Shown here: piece after piece, positions 25,418 to 34,060 of the stretch | How the letters are laid out: every line of letters begins with the position of its first letter | How positions within the stretch are numbered: position 1 is the first letter of the stretch | Assembly: GCF_901538265.1 (NCBI RefSeq) | Contig: NZ_LR593886.1 | Coordinates: 9,135,738-9,199,737, forward strand | DNA length: 64,000 bases | Source: Gemmata massiliana | GTDB taxonomy: Bacteria; Planctomycetota; Planctomycetia; Gemmatales; Gemmataceae | Direction: 5' to 3' | The notes under the pieces: generated by a model | The model's input: the letters and a program-made list of their open reading frames with translations, nothing else | Told to the model about the DNA's origin: nothing | The model's database searches: none | Program-made: the position numbers and the translations under genes

Positions 25418-26248
25418 ATGCAGAGGTTCGATTGCCCGGTTTGTGGGACGCGATTGAAGGCGGCAACCGACAGGTCCGGGGGCCGCGTTCGTTGCCCGCG
25501 GTGTCGAACTCGGATCGTGCTACCCGGAGCAGAACCGGAACAGGCTCTCGATTTTGAGCCCCAGACGGAGGCGCGGGAGACCGAACCGGTCGAAACGTCG
25601 GGTGCTGCCGAACCCGATGAACCGATCGACGATTTCGTTCCACTGCGAAAACGTAAGCGGCCAAGGGCCAGTACACTCGGGTTACTGCTGGTCGGTGGAC
25701 TGGGATTATTGATCCTGGTCGCGTTGGGAGGGGTCGCCTGGAAAATCAGCGCCAGCGGGCACCAAGTGGATCGCCGAATTGATCAAGCCCGTCGATCAAA
25801 ATCGCCCGAAGTGCGTAAATCAGACCGCAGCGATCCGCCGCTACCGCGAAGCAACTCACAGACGACTCGTGAAGACGCCCCCAGTCCCGGCTCGTTTGTA
25901 GTAGGAGTGATTATCGTGCTCGGACTTGCGGGGTTTATTCTGCTCGTCATTTTGGGATCGCGGTGCCCTGAGTGCGAGCGGTACTTCGCCGGGGAACGAC
26001 TGATCCGAACGGAGGTGATTGATGTCCGCCGGTGCTACGGGTTAGTGAAGCGAACTGCGAATACATCCGGCGCGAGCTTTAATTGGGAAAAACCGTCGGG
26101 TACAACCGAATCCTACAGCACGACAACCTATGTCGAGCGCGTTCCAATCGTTCGGACCACTACGCGCCGCACGTACAAGTGCATGTACTGTCCTCGGACT
26201 TGGTCTGAAGACGAGATTGCCGAAGTAGAAAATTTTGAGCGCCCGTAA
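25418..26248 (+). CDS. Zinc-ribbon membrane protein
   Basis: A 276-residue protein. The N-terminus holds a zinc ribbon with FDCPVCGTRLKA and VRCPRCRTRI, a pattern common in planctomycete membrane proteins. It then has an acidic linker, a transmembrane helix (LGLLLVGGLGLLILVALGGV), a polar linker, a second helix (VVGVIIVLGLAGFILLVILG), and a Cys-containing C-terminal part with CPECERYF and YKCMYCPRTW, a second possible ribbon. Function is unknown. Confidence 0.7.
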   Translation: MQRFDCPVCGTRLKAATDRSGGRVRCPRCRTRIVLPGAEPEQALDFEPQTEARETEPVETSGAAEPDEPIDDFVPLRKRKRPRASTLGLLLVGGLGLLILVALGGVAWKISASGHQVDRRIDQARRSKSPEVRKSDRSDPPLPRSNSQTTREDAPSPGSFVVGVIIVLGLAGFILLVILGSRCPECERYFAGERLIRTEVIDVRRCYGLVKRTANTSGASFNWEKPSGTTESYSTTTYVERVPIVRTTTRRTYKCMYCPRTWSEDEIAEVENFERP

Positions 26249-26366
26249 GCAACTCGAACGGGTAGGTGCGAAGCCCGCGCAACTTTACGAGGTCTGGCTG
26301 ACAGTACAATCTCGCCGAGTACGTCGAACCCGGCCACATTGTCGCAGGGGCATGTTGGGTTCATGG

Positions 26367-27194
26367 TTAGAAGTTGCACCACACGATTTCGGTCATGAGG
26401 CGCTTGCTCTTGCCCCCGGCCGCTTGGTTCGGAACCGGGAACTCGTGCCGGGTCCAATCGGCCAGTTTTCGGTCATACAGTTCCGAAGCGTACCCGGAGA
26501 TCATCACCTTGCCCCGGCACGCGCGAAGCGCGTCGAGCAACTCGACGTGCTCGTTCACACTCATTTCGTGTTCGTAAACATCCTTACTGGCCCGCGTTTC
26601 CTGGAGGTACGGAGGGTCGCAGTAATACAACGTATTCGGCCCGTCCTGTTGCCGGATCACGTCCAGGGCGGGACGGTTCAGGATCGCGACCCGCTTGAGA
26701 CGGGCGTGGACCGCGCCGAGCCCGTCGATCGCGCCGAGCCACGCGCTGGCCTGCTCGTTCATCCCCCGGCGCGTCCGGCTCCGACTCAGCGGAGCGAAGT
26801 GGTCCATGCGCCCGGCCAGGGACTGGCGGCACCCGACGAAGAACGCCCACGCCCACTTGACCGGATCAATACCCACGGGAGCAGCGTGCAGGAGCCCCAT
26901 CGCTTCGGTCCATACTTGTTCCGAGAACGGAGTGGCCTCGGCCCGGCGACGGAACCGGTCGAACGACTCTTCGTCCCGAAGCACCTGCCAGAAGTTGGCC
27001 AGTGCCCCATTGAGATCATTGACGACCTCGCTGACGCCCTCGGGGTTCTTGGCGAGGAGCACCGAGAGCCCGCCCGCGAATGGTTCCACGTAGTGCGTGT
27101 GCGGGAGCATCAGGGCGACAATTTTGGAAGCCAGGAAGTGCTTGCCACCGTGCCACTTGATCGGCGGAGTCAGGCGCGTTAGTGCAGCAACCAT
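26367..27194 (-). CDS. Orphan D12-class DNA adenine methylase
   Basis: A 275-residue Dam-like enzyme. KWHGGK at 13-18 is the N-terminal motif I-type segment of D12 methylases, VEPFAGGLSVLLAKNPEG follows, and the catalytic DPPY lies in YYCDPPYLQETRAS at about 193. It would transfer methyl from SAM to N6 of adenine. No restriction enzyme is adjacent, and it sits next to a small terminase gene, so it is likely phage or satellite borne. GGAG lies upstream of the ATG at 27194. Confidence 0.88.
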   Translation of the reverse strand: MVAALTRLTPPIKWHGGKHFLASKIVALMLPHTHYVEPFAGGLSVLLAKNPEGVSEVVNDLNGALANFWQVLRDEESFDRFRRRAEATPFSEQVWTEAMGLLHAAPVGIDPVKWAWAFFVGCRQSLAGRMDHFAPLSRSRTRRGMNEQASAWLGAIDGLGAVHARLKRVAILNRPALDVIRQQDGPNTLYYCDPPYLQETRASKDVYEHEMSVNEHVELLDALRACRGKVMISGYASELYDRKLADWTRHEFPVPNQAAGGKSKRLMTEIVWCNF

Positions 27195-27266
27195 GAATGC
27201 TCCGGTTAGGGCTCGAATGAACTCGGTGCAAACTGAAGGGGAACGAGAGGACGGTTGTCGTCCCCA

Positions 27267-27914
27267 TTACAGCTGTTGAATCGGGACCGGATCTTCGCTT
27301 GGTCTGAACGTCCCCTGTGCCATTGCCGCTCGCAGCTCCTCGGCCACGGCTCGGGGTAGAGTCTGAAAGAGCACTTCGAGCGGCGGGATCGAGGTGTCCA
27401 TGCCCAGATGCCGGAACAGGAACCCGAGGGCTTGGATCTTGTTGGCGAGTTGAATCTCGAACACCCGATCGCTCGTCACCCGCCTTTGCTTCCCGACACC
27501 CACGGTCACAGTCCGCTCACGGGTCCGAAACCGGGTGATCGCGGTTCGGGTTTCCGGAGGGATCTCCTGAACCGGGAGCGGTTGCCCGTCGGGACCGACG
27601 CAGTCCCCGACGTCGGCGAGGGTGAACTCGGCCGCGGCCCGGAGTACCTTTCGGAACGTGACCTCGGCGCGCCGGCGGCGCTCCCGGAGCACGGCCGCGA
27701 TCTCCGCGCGGATCTTAACTTTTTTTAACAGCCGGTGCCCGAGAACGTGTCCCGACGAACGGGACACGTGCGGGTGAACGGCCCGATACGCGCGCCCCGC
27801 GTTGAAGTGACGCACGTACTCGGTCACGAACGCGTCTTCAGCCGGGTCGAGGGGTTCGTGCCCGGGTTCGACCGGGAGTGGGGGTGGATCCGGAACGGGT
27901 TTCTTTCGGGTCAT
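27267..27914 (-). CDS. Phage terminase small subunit-like protein
   Basis: A 215-residue protein with a terminase small-subunit signature: PAEDAFVTEYVRHFNAGRAY followed by AVHPHVSRSSGHVLGHRLLK and VKIRAEIAAVL, an N-terminal helix-turn-helix DNA-binding domain, then a region like KVLRAAAEFTLADVGDCVGP and a C-terminal helical part for oligomerisation. It recognises phage DNA for packaging. No large terminase subunit is adjacent; the next gene leftward is the adenine methylase. Confidence 0.7.
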   Translation of the reverse strand: MTRKKPVPDPPPLPVEPGHEPLDPAEDAFVTEYVRHFNAGRAYRAVHPHVSRSSGHVLGHRLLKKVKIRAEIAAVLRERRRRAEVTFRKVLRAAAEFTLADVGDCVGPDGQPLPVQEIPPETRTAITRFRTRERTVTVGVGKQRRVTSDRVFEIQLANKIQALGFLFRHLGMDTSIPPLEVLFQTLPRAVAEELRAAMAQGTFRPSEDPVPIQQL

Positions 27915-28037
27915 CGTTCTAGCTCCAGGATGCGTGCGATTGGATTCTCGTCACGGAACTTCCGCAGAACGGTTCGGGGTACACTCTGCGGTCAGGCGTC
28001 GTTCGCCCCACGGGGCGAACTCGGACGGGTAGCGGGA

Positions 28038-30617
28038 CTATTTGATTTCCGGTCCAACGACCGGCTCGAACTCGTCTCGGGGGTGGTCACCCGTCGGATG
28101 AAGAAAACCATCGTCCGCACCGTCCGCACCGTCCGGACGTGCGTTTCCCCCGGCGATTTCGTTATCCTGTTGCGGACGGTCCGAGGACGGTCCCCAGTTC
28201 ACAGCGCCCGCACCACCGTCCGCATCCGACTCCAGGATTTGCAGTGGATCGGACGGTGCGGACGGTGCGGACGATGAATTCCCCGGCTCAACGGGTACCC
28301 AGGTGATCCGGACGACCCGGGTTCGGTTGCGCCCGCCCACGCGCCCCTCGCAGTTGACGTCGAGGCCGTGGACCCGGCGGAGGTTCGGGGCCAGGCGCCG
28401 GAGCTTATTGGTCAGGGCGTTCGGCTGCTTGGGCCAGTCCCGGGGACGAATGGCCGGGGCGAATCTGTCCAGCTGGTGGAGCAGTTCGGCCGGTGCCCCC
28501 TGCCACTGGTCCTCGTCACGCATGAGGGCCAGGAGCGCCGTGGGCAGCGAGGAACCGTCCAGGGCCTGGACGTGCGCCCCGGTTTGGTTCTCTCGGTACG
28601 CATCGAGGAACCGCGCCTCCTCCCCCATCCCGTGCTCGCACGCGACCGCGAACCGGGCGAAGTCGGCCATTCGGGGCAACTCGTCGAGACGAATTTCGGG
28701 CAATTCTCTTAACCCGGCGGAAACGCGGTCGAGCAGCGCGCCCAGCAAGTACGGGTGCGCGGCGTCGAACGCGTCCCAGAACTCCGATTCGAGCCGGCGC
28801 CGGCGCTCGGGGATCGCCGGGTGCCGGATCAGCACGGACCGCTCCAACAGGTCCCCGCGGGTCACGAAGTCCTCGATCCCGTTGAGCACGAGCGGGCGCG
28901 TGGCCTCGAAAATGACCTCGTCCCCGTCGGTGTACAGTGCCCGCGCGGTGAACGCGCCCCCGGTGGACAACCGGCACAGCGCGTCACTCAGCCACGGAGC
29001 CAGGTGCGACACGTTGTCGAACGCCAGCGCCCACCCGGTGGAAGCTCCGATCATCAGATCCCGCGCGTCCCGGAGTTCGCTCCGGAGTTCGGCCCTGCTC
29101 GGATCGATCAGGCGCTTGAGGACCCGCGCGGTGGTCGATTTCGCGGTCCCCTGTTCGCCCAACAGGACCAGGAGCGGGAACGGCCCAGACGGGCGCAGGG
29201 CGCCCACGAGCCACGCCCGAATCAGAGCGAACGTGTGATCGTCCGCGACGTTGAGGAACGCGCGCAGGTGGTTCAGGTCGCCCCCACGGGCCGGAACGGG
29301 TAGCGCGAGCATCCCGCTGGGCTTGCAGAACCGCACCGGGGGCTCGGGGCACTCGCGCCACCCGGCGCGGTCGATCTCGATAACCGTAAATTCTTTGTCG
29401 GCGAGGTGCAGGTACACACGCCCCTCGTGGCCCGCGACGCGCACATGGGCCGGGCACTCGGGTCCGTCGTGGACGGCCGCGGCCTCGATCACGTTGAGCG
29501 CGTTGGACACGGCCTCCGATCCGGGGACTTTCCCGGTGCCCCGCTTCCGGAAGGAATTGACCAGGAACGAGCGGAACGCTCCGGATCGGACCGGATACGA
29601 AACGCGCCCGACGGTCGCGTACCCGGTTTGCTTGGCATCGTGCCACAGGTCCGCGCTTAACCCGATCTGGGCCAGAACTTCGGCGACCGTGGGCGGTTTT
29701 GCGGGTGACCCGCTCGCGGCTCCGGATTTGTTTTCTCCGGGAGCTGTGGTAGGCGGAGCGACCTCCGTGAGGCCCCCGGCCACCCGTTCGGCCAGCGCCC
29801 GTCCCCGATCGGGCCAGGCCTCACCTTCCCGGTTCGTGAGCCACATGCGGACGTCCTTGACACCGTCCGGAGTAAGTGCCCAATAAACACTCCGGTTCAG
29901 GCTGGTGGCCAACTTTGTCGCAACAGACACGGCCCCGTCGCGCCCCGGGAATTGCCCATCACCTTTCTGATCGTTATCCCCGAGGATCACAATGGGGCGG
30001 TCGAGAGGGAACTTATGGAGCAGTTCCGCGAGCAGGGCCGATCCCCCGGTGTTGCTCGGGCGCCCCACGCAGGCAAGCCCCGCGCAGTGCATCGCCAGGG
30101 CGTCCGTTGGACCCTCGACCACGTACACCGGTCCCGCACACGAGCCCCACCCCTCGGGGAGAGTAAGTCCGGACCGGCTGCCTTTCATCCGTTTCTTGTT
30201 GGATCCGTCGGGAGCCGGGCTCACGAACCGCCGTAGGATGCCGATCACGTTGCCCTGCGCGTCGGTCTCCGGAAAGGTCCAACAACGATCGTCGTGATCG
30301 AACCCGATCAAGGGGAGTGCGTCAAGAGCCTCGACGGGCACACCAAGCGTCGCGGCAAGTTCGGAGCGACATCGATCGGCGAGGGCATCGGCACAGCGTT
30401 GGGCCGTTCGCGCCCAATCGAGTCGCGGCTCTTCGGTGGGCGGTACTGGCGCGGGCGCCGTGTCTCGTGTTTCGAGCACATGGATGTAACCGGCATCACC
30501 ACACTGTTGATCGCTCCGGACTCGTTTGCAGATTGCTGAACTCTCGTCCGGGGCGACCAGGCACCAGTCCGGCTTTCCGCATATGGGGCACGGGCGGGTT
30601 CGGGAAACGCGGTTCAT
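28038..30617 (-). CDS. Phage-type primase-helicase (TOPRIM plus P-loop ATPase)
   Basis: An 859-residue protein. A Zn finger (Cys10, Cys13, Cys19, Cys30) opens it. A TOPRIM domain has VVEGPTDALAMHCAG and the metal-binding ILGDND. The C-terminal ATPase shows Walker A in LLGEQGTAKSTTARVL and Walker B-like ALAFDNVSHLAPWLSD. The architecture is that of satellite and phage replication proteins that combine primase and helicase. The C-terminal 110 residues are low-complexity and contain the inverted repeats at 28112-28273. The start at 30617 begins the Zn finger. Confidence 0.88.
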   Translation of the reverse strand: MNRVSRTRPCPICGKPDWCLVAPDESSAICKRVRSDQQCGDAGYIHVLETRDTAPAPVPPTEEPRLDWARTAQRCADALADRCRSELAATLGVPVEALDALPLIGFDHDDRCWTFPETDAQGNVIGILRRFVSPAPDGSNKKRMKGSRSGLTLPEGWGSCAGPVYVVEGPTDALAMHCAGLACVGRPSNTGGSALLAELLHKFPLDRPIVILGDNDQKGDGQFPGRDGAVSVATKLATSLNRSVYWALTPDGVKDVRMWLTNREGEAWPDRGRALAERVAGGLTEVAPPTTAPGENKSGAASGSPAKPPTVAEVLAQIGLSADLWHDAKQTGYATVGRVSYPVRSGAFRSFLVNSFRKRGTGKVPGSEAVSNALNVIEAAAVHDGPECPAHVRVAGHEGRVYLHLADKEFTVIEIDRAGWRECPEPPVRFCKPSGMLALPVPARGGDLNHLRAFLNVADDHTFALIRAWLVGALRPSGPFPLLVLLGEQGTAKSTTARVLKRLIDPSRAELRSELRDARDLMIGASTGWALAFDNVSHLAPWLSDALCRLSTGGAFTARALYTDGDEVIFEATRPLVLNGIEDFVTRGDLLERSVLIRHPAIPERRRRLESEFWDAFDAAHPYLLGALLDRVSAGLRELPEIRLDELPRMADFARFAVACEHGMGEEARFLDAYRENQTGAHVQALDGSSLPTALLALMRDEDQWQGAPAELLHQLDRFAPAIRPRDWPKQPNALTNKLRRLAPNLRRVHGLDVNCEGRVGGRNRTRVVRITWVPVEPGNSSSAPSAPSDPLQILESDADGGAGAVNWGPSSDRPQQDNEIAGGNARPDGADGADDGFLHPTGDHPRDEFEPVVGPEIK
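28112..28273. repeat. Perfect inverted 24-bp arrays of a 9-mer, inside the primase 3' end
   Basis: The left arm 28112-28135 is CGTCCGCAC repeated 2.7 times; the right arm 28250-28273 is its exact reverse complement. The arms are 114 bases apart, and further partial copies (CCGTCCGCA, GGACGGTCC) lie between them. They are translated as the Ser-Ala-Pro and Asp-Gly-Ala stretches of the primase C-terminus. Candidate origin iterons. Confidence 0.7.
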
Positions 30618-30957
30618 ATTGGCGCGCGCTCGCGGGCATTGTATATTATTAATAAGATCTTCCTTGTCACGGGTCGGGCGTGCTTTCTCAGAGGCACCCG
30701 GCCCGTGCTCGTTGATGAAAGAATTTGGCTCGGTAGTACCATCCGTGCCAGTTATCCCAGTTGACCAGGTGCGCGAGAGCCCAGTCGGCCAGCTCCGAGG
30801 CGCACCACGCATCGATCACGTTCAGTTCGTTGGGGTGCTGATGAAGGTTTTGGCCGAATCGGGTATAGTGAGGCCCACAGTTATCTCCGATCGGCCCGGG
30901 GCGTTAGTGACGCGGTGCCTCGGGCCGGTTGTGTTTGGTGATCTTGGTAGAGGGGGA

Positions 30958-31278
30958 TCAGACGCCTTTTGCCTTGAGAACAGCTATGGCTTTCGCGGCG
31001 CGCTCGTAATCGAGCGAAACACGCGCGGGCGGAGACTCCGAGGCGATTATGGAATTGGCGGCCAGGGCAGCAAAAAAGGCGTTCAACTCGACCTCATCGA
31101 TCAGCCACCGGGTGCCGACTCGAAGAGCCGGCAATTTAACGCGCTCGCCATTGCGAGCAGGGCAGCCGATGAGAATCCAACGAATGACTGTAGCTGGGTG
31201 AATGCGTCGTGCGCCGCGGGAACCGGGAAGCCGTGCTGCGACCTGGGAAACGGTGAGTCGAATAGGAAAAGCTGACAT
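30958..31278 (-). CDS. DNA-binding protein, DUF1580/excisionase-like
   Basis: A 106-residue protein. FPIRLTVSQVAARLPGSRGA, then RRIHPATVIRWILIGCPARN, VKLPALRVGTRWLIDEVELN is a helix-turn-helix followed by a beta-hairpin wing as in excisionase-type (AlpA/Xis/DUF1580) proteins. Located between primase and integrase in the same direction, it is probably the island's excisionase or regulator. GAGGTG lies upstream of the ATG at 31278. Confidence 0.65.
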   Translation of the reverse strand: MSAFPIRLTVSQVAARLPGSRGARRIHPATVIRWILIGCPARNGERVKLPALRVGTRWLIDEVELNAFFAALAANSIIASESPPARVSLDYERAAKAIAVLKAKGV

Positions 31279-31371
31279 GGAGCACCTCGCGCCGTAAGTG
31301 ATTGGACGCAAGGTATTTTCGTTTACATTTGAAACCGAACCACCGGCGGTCCACCGGTGCTCCACCGGCGA

Positions 31372-32313
31372 TCAAACCGGTTCCCAATAAGCACCAGTAT
31401 TAGATCCGTTGAGATGAAATCTGATGTGTTCAAGTCTGTTATTTAGTGAATCAATTGCGTTGTCTAGCTTGCGTGTTCCTTTTGAGGGTGGGAAGGGGTT
31501 GTCTATGGCATCAGGCCACCCTTCTTCTTGAAATACGTCGAGCAGTACCTCTTGGCTGGGGGCAGGGCGTTTGAATCGCTTGCACACGAAATCACCGAAC
31601 CGTAAGGCGCGTGCGGTCTTATCCCAAACCGGCCGTTCGCGATCTTTTGACGAGGACGCAGAACTGGTAGACACGTGCGGGACGGATACGACCGATAGCT
31701 CGCCGGTAGGGAACAAGTTGCCTCTGCCGAACTGGACCAACCCGTCAAGCAGTGGTTCTACGTCAGGCCGAGCGAGATGCTTTCCTGCCGGATACGGGGC
31801 CAGCAATCGATCAGTTGAAATCAGACGGTAATGATGCGCGAGCAACCGGGTCGCACGGACCAGTGGTAGCCAACCGCACTCCCAGTCCTGCCGTGCGATG
31901 TCCTCACGGTGATAGGCCCAGCGAACCTTAGGCGCGTAATCATAGGCTGGATCGGGTTCGTAGCTAACCGCGGCCAGTACAATCCCGCGCCAGCCGATGA
32001 GATGTTCGCGGGAGATCCCGAGTGGGAACAGACCGGCCGGCCACCCCCGTGGCAGCCACGGGCACGTTCCACTCGCTGGATTGCACCAACCGATCAGAAT
32101 GGGAGCCCCGCTCGGACCGCACTCGACGCACTCACAGTAGTCCCATCCCGGGAATAGCTTCGCGAGCGGCTTCTCGAACAATATGCATCCGACCCGCCAC
32201 AGTGGCTCCCCTGGGCTCCACCAACTCTCCTTATGCCTCCAACGAGCATAACGCCCCTGCGCGGATGCAGGGAAGTCAGACTGCTCGATGTATTCAATCG
32301 TGTTGATGTTCAC
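31372..32313 (-). CDS. Hypothetical Gemmata-type protein
   Basis: A 313-residue protein with GTG start and GAGGGA six bases upstream. The N-terminal part is Trp- and Cys-rich (WWSPGEPLWRVGCILFEK, ECVECGPSG). The C-terminal 80 residues (KTARALRFGDFVCKRFKRPA, then QEVLLDVFQEEGWPDAIDNP and LNNRLEHIRFHLN) form a winged-helix-like module that I recall in many planctomycete proteins. The role is unknown; it lies within the integrative island. Confidence 0.6.
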   Translation of the reverse strand: MNINTIEYIEQSDFPASAQGRYARWRHKESWWSPGEPLWRVGCILFEKPLAKLFPGWDYCECVECGPSGAPILIGWCNPASGTCPWLPRGWPAGLFPLGISREHLIGWRGIVLAAVSYEPDPAYDYAPKVRWAYHREDIARQDWECGWLPLVRATRLLAHHYRLISTDRLLAPYPAGKHLARPDVEPLLDGLVQFGRGNLFPTGELSVVSVPHVSTSSASSSKDRERPVWDKTARALRFGDFVCKRFKRPAPSQEVLLDVFQEEGWPDAIDNPFPPSKGTRKLDNAIDSLNNRLEHIRFHLNGSNTGAYWEPV

Positions 32314-32418
32314 GTTTCCCTCAATAACGCTTCAACTGGCTTGTGCGACGGCGGTTCTCCAGCCGAACAGGGGTGCCCAAAGGACCAAAGAGTCTTTGGC
32401 AAACATCCTGTCGGCTTT

Positions 32419-32446
32419 TTGAGTTTTCACGTCGCTATGGTATAAT
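32419..32446 (+). promoter_or_regulatory. Candidate sigma-70 promoter in an AT-rich island
   Basis: TTGAGT at 32419-32424 and TATAAT at 32441-32446, spacing 16, followed by AT-rich DNA. No plus-strand gene follows; it would transcribe antisense to the integrase. A minus-strand promoter in the same AT-rich island is also possible. Confidence 0.4.
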
Positions 32447-32523
32447 CATGAATAAATCGATCTATTATCAATTAAATTTTCATATTTTTACTATCCGAAC
32501 ACCGGAATGGTTTGTCCTAGGGC

Positions 32524-33735
32524 CTACCCCAGTTTGGCGGCTACCTCCACAGCAAGGGCTGAATCTCGTTGCGCGTAAACTTCCGTCGCGCTCATCTTGG
32601 TATGCCCCAGCGCAGCTCCGGCATGTTCGAGCCCGAACAGCTTTCGAACCTTTGTGCCGAACGCGTGCCGCAGTTGGTACGGATGCCAATGGGGTACACC
32701 GGCCTTCTCCGTAGCAATGGCCACGGCTTGGGTAATCGCATGCGCGGTGTAACGCTCGGACGGCTTGCGTTTCGGGTTCGTTTTCTTGCGGCTCACCTGC
32801 GACGGTTGCACTTTGGTCTTCCGGCCCAGTCGCAGTTGCTCGAAGCGCTCGTCACGCGCCCGTTTAGGAGAGAAGAGCGGGGCGTCCGGAGTGAGTGACC
32901 GGTCTACGAGAAATGCCGTGAGTACCGCACGAGCATTCGGCCCCAGTGGGATCGCACGCGCTTTCCCTCGGTGTGCCGTTTTGTGGTGCGCGGGTCGGTA
33001 CACCCACGGAGCCACACTTCGATCGATCCGATCGAGCGTCATCGCGACAACTTCGCTCGGCCTCATCCCGGTGTGCCACAGTAACTCGACCATGACCCGA
33101 ATGTAGTGCGGCAGGTGCGGCAACGTCGCCCGCACGGTCTCGTCGTCGATCGGCAGCACGGGTTCGCTTTCCTTTGCTTCCGTTCGCCCCCGGCGTAACC
33201 CGGCCAAGGTGCGAAGTGCCTCGTAGGTCGTCACCGGAACGAGTTCCTCGCTCGCGGCCCATTTAAATACGCGTTTCACTCGGTCGATGCGCTTGTTGAT
33301 GAGGTTCCGGCACAGTCCTGCCCGAACCATACTTTGCCTCACAACTGCGAGCGCTTTGGGACCGAATTCCACGGCGGAAAGATCGGCGTACAGTTCCCGA
33401 ACGGGTTTGATACTCCGTTTAAGGCTCACTACCTCACTTCCGGGCTTACCGTCGGGATCGCGATAGTACCGCTCCGCGTGCTCGAGGAACGCGACTAGTA
33501 ATTCAGCAACACTGGCACCGTACCGGGGATCGATACCGGTCACGAGGGGGGCAGCCGGAGATGTTGCGATCTCGAGTTCGAGGCGGGCTTTTGCGGCGAG
33601 TGATTCGGGTGAACCGAACAGACCGGGAAGCAACTTCTCGTGGCGGATTCCGGCGGCATCGTACCACTGGAGCCGACCGCGACCGGATTTGGTGTGCTTG
33701 ATGTAAGCAGGGGCGGGATTGCGCTTGCGGGCCAT
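32524..33735 (-). CDS. int: Tyrosine-family site-specific integrase
   Basis: A 403-residue recombinase. Catalytic residues are visible: Arg225 in HTGMRPSEV, His350-x-x-x-x-Arg355 in HPYQLRHAFG, His377 in ALGHTKMS, and Tyr386 in EVYAQRD. The N-terminal half carries a SAM-like core-binding domain. The ATG at 33735 is preceded by GGAGG; an in-frame Met 17 codons earlier lacks a site. Its 5' end lies 119 bases from a tRNA-Met 3' half, so this enzyme most likely integrated the island at that tRNA. Confidence 0.93.
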   Translation of the reverse strand: MARKRNPAPAYIKHTKSGRGRLQWYDAAGIRHEKLLPGLFGSPESLAAKARLELEIATSPAAPLVTGIDPRYGASVAELLVAFLEHAERYYRDPDGKPGSEVVSLKRSIKPVRELYADLSAVEFGPKALAVVRQSMVRAGLCRNLINKRIDRVKRVFKWAASEELVPVTTYEALRTLAGLRRGRTEAKESEPVLPIDDETVRATLPHLPHYIRVMVELLWHTGMRPSEVVAMTLDRIDRSVAPWVYRPAHHKTAHRGKARAIPLGPNARAVLTAFLVDRSLTPDAPLFSPKRARDERFEQLRLGRKTKVQPSQVSRKKTNPKRKPSERYTAHAITQAVAIATEKAGVPHWHPYQLRHAFGTKVRKLFGLEHAGAALGHTKMSATEVYAQRDSALAVEVAAKLG

Positions 33736-33853
33736 GTGCAGAACCTCCGATGCGATTCTGCGGAACGATTCCGCAGAATCCGTCATCTGGAAGCCGCGCC
33801 CGACACGAGTCGAGGTAAGCGTAAAACGCTTCGGCGAAAGGGTTTTCGGTCAG

Positions 33854-33905
33854 TGGGTCCGGTGGGAGTCGAACCCACTTCCAAGGTGTTATGAGCACTC
33901 TGGCC
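33854..33905 (-). tRNA. 3' half of a tRNA-Met (CAU), likely attachment site
   Basis: On the minus strand the sequence runs through an anticodon loop CTCATAA, then ACACCTTGGAAG, a perfect T arm (GTGGG-TTCGACT-CCCAC) and CGGACCCA, the 3' acceptor strand. The matching 5' strand GGGTCCG and a D arm are not found upstream, so only the 3' half is present. Such fragments mark integrated elements at tRNA genes. The second copy was not found in the window. Confidence 0.55.
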
Positions 33906-34060
33906 AAATGCAGTGATACACAGTGATTTTTAGCATTTTCAACGCGACTACGAATCTAGCTTGGGTCGTAGCTTTCGCCAGAGTGAGCAGCGGCATTTGA
34001 CCACTACCCTGACACTCGGGAGGATCGGAATTTGGTTCCGAATCCGATCCGAGGTTCTCC

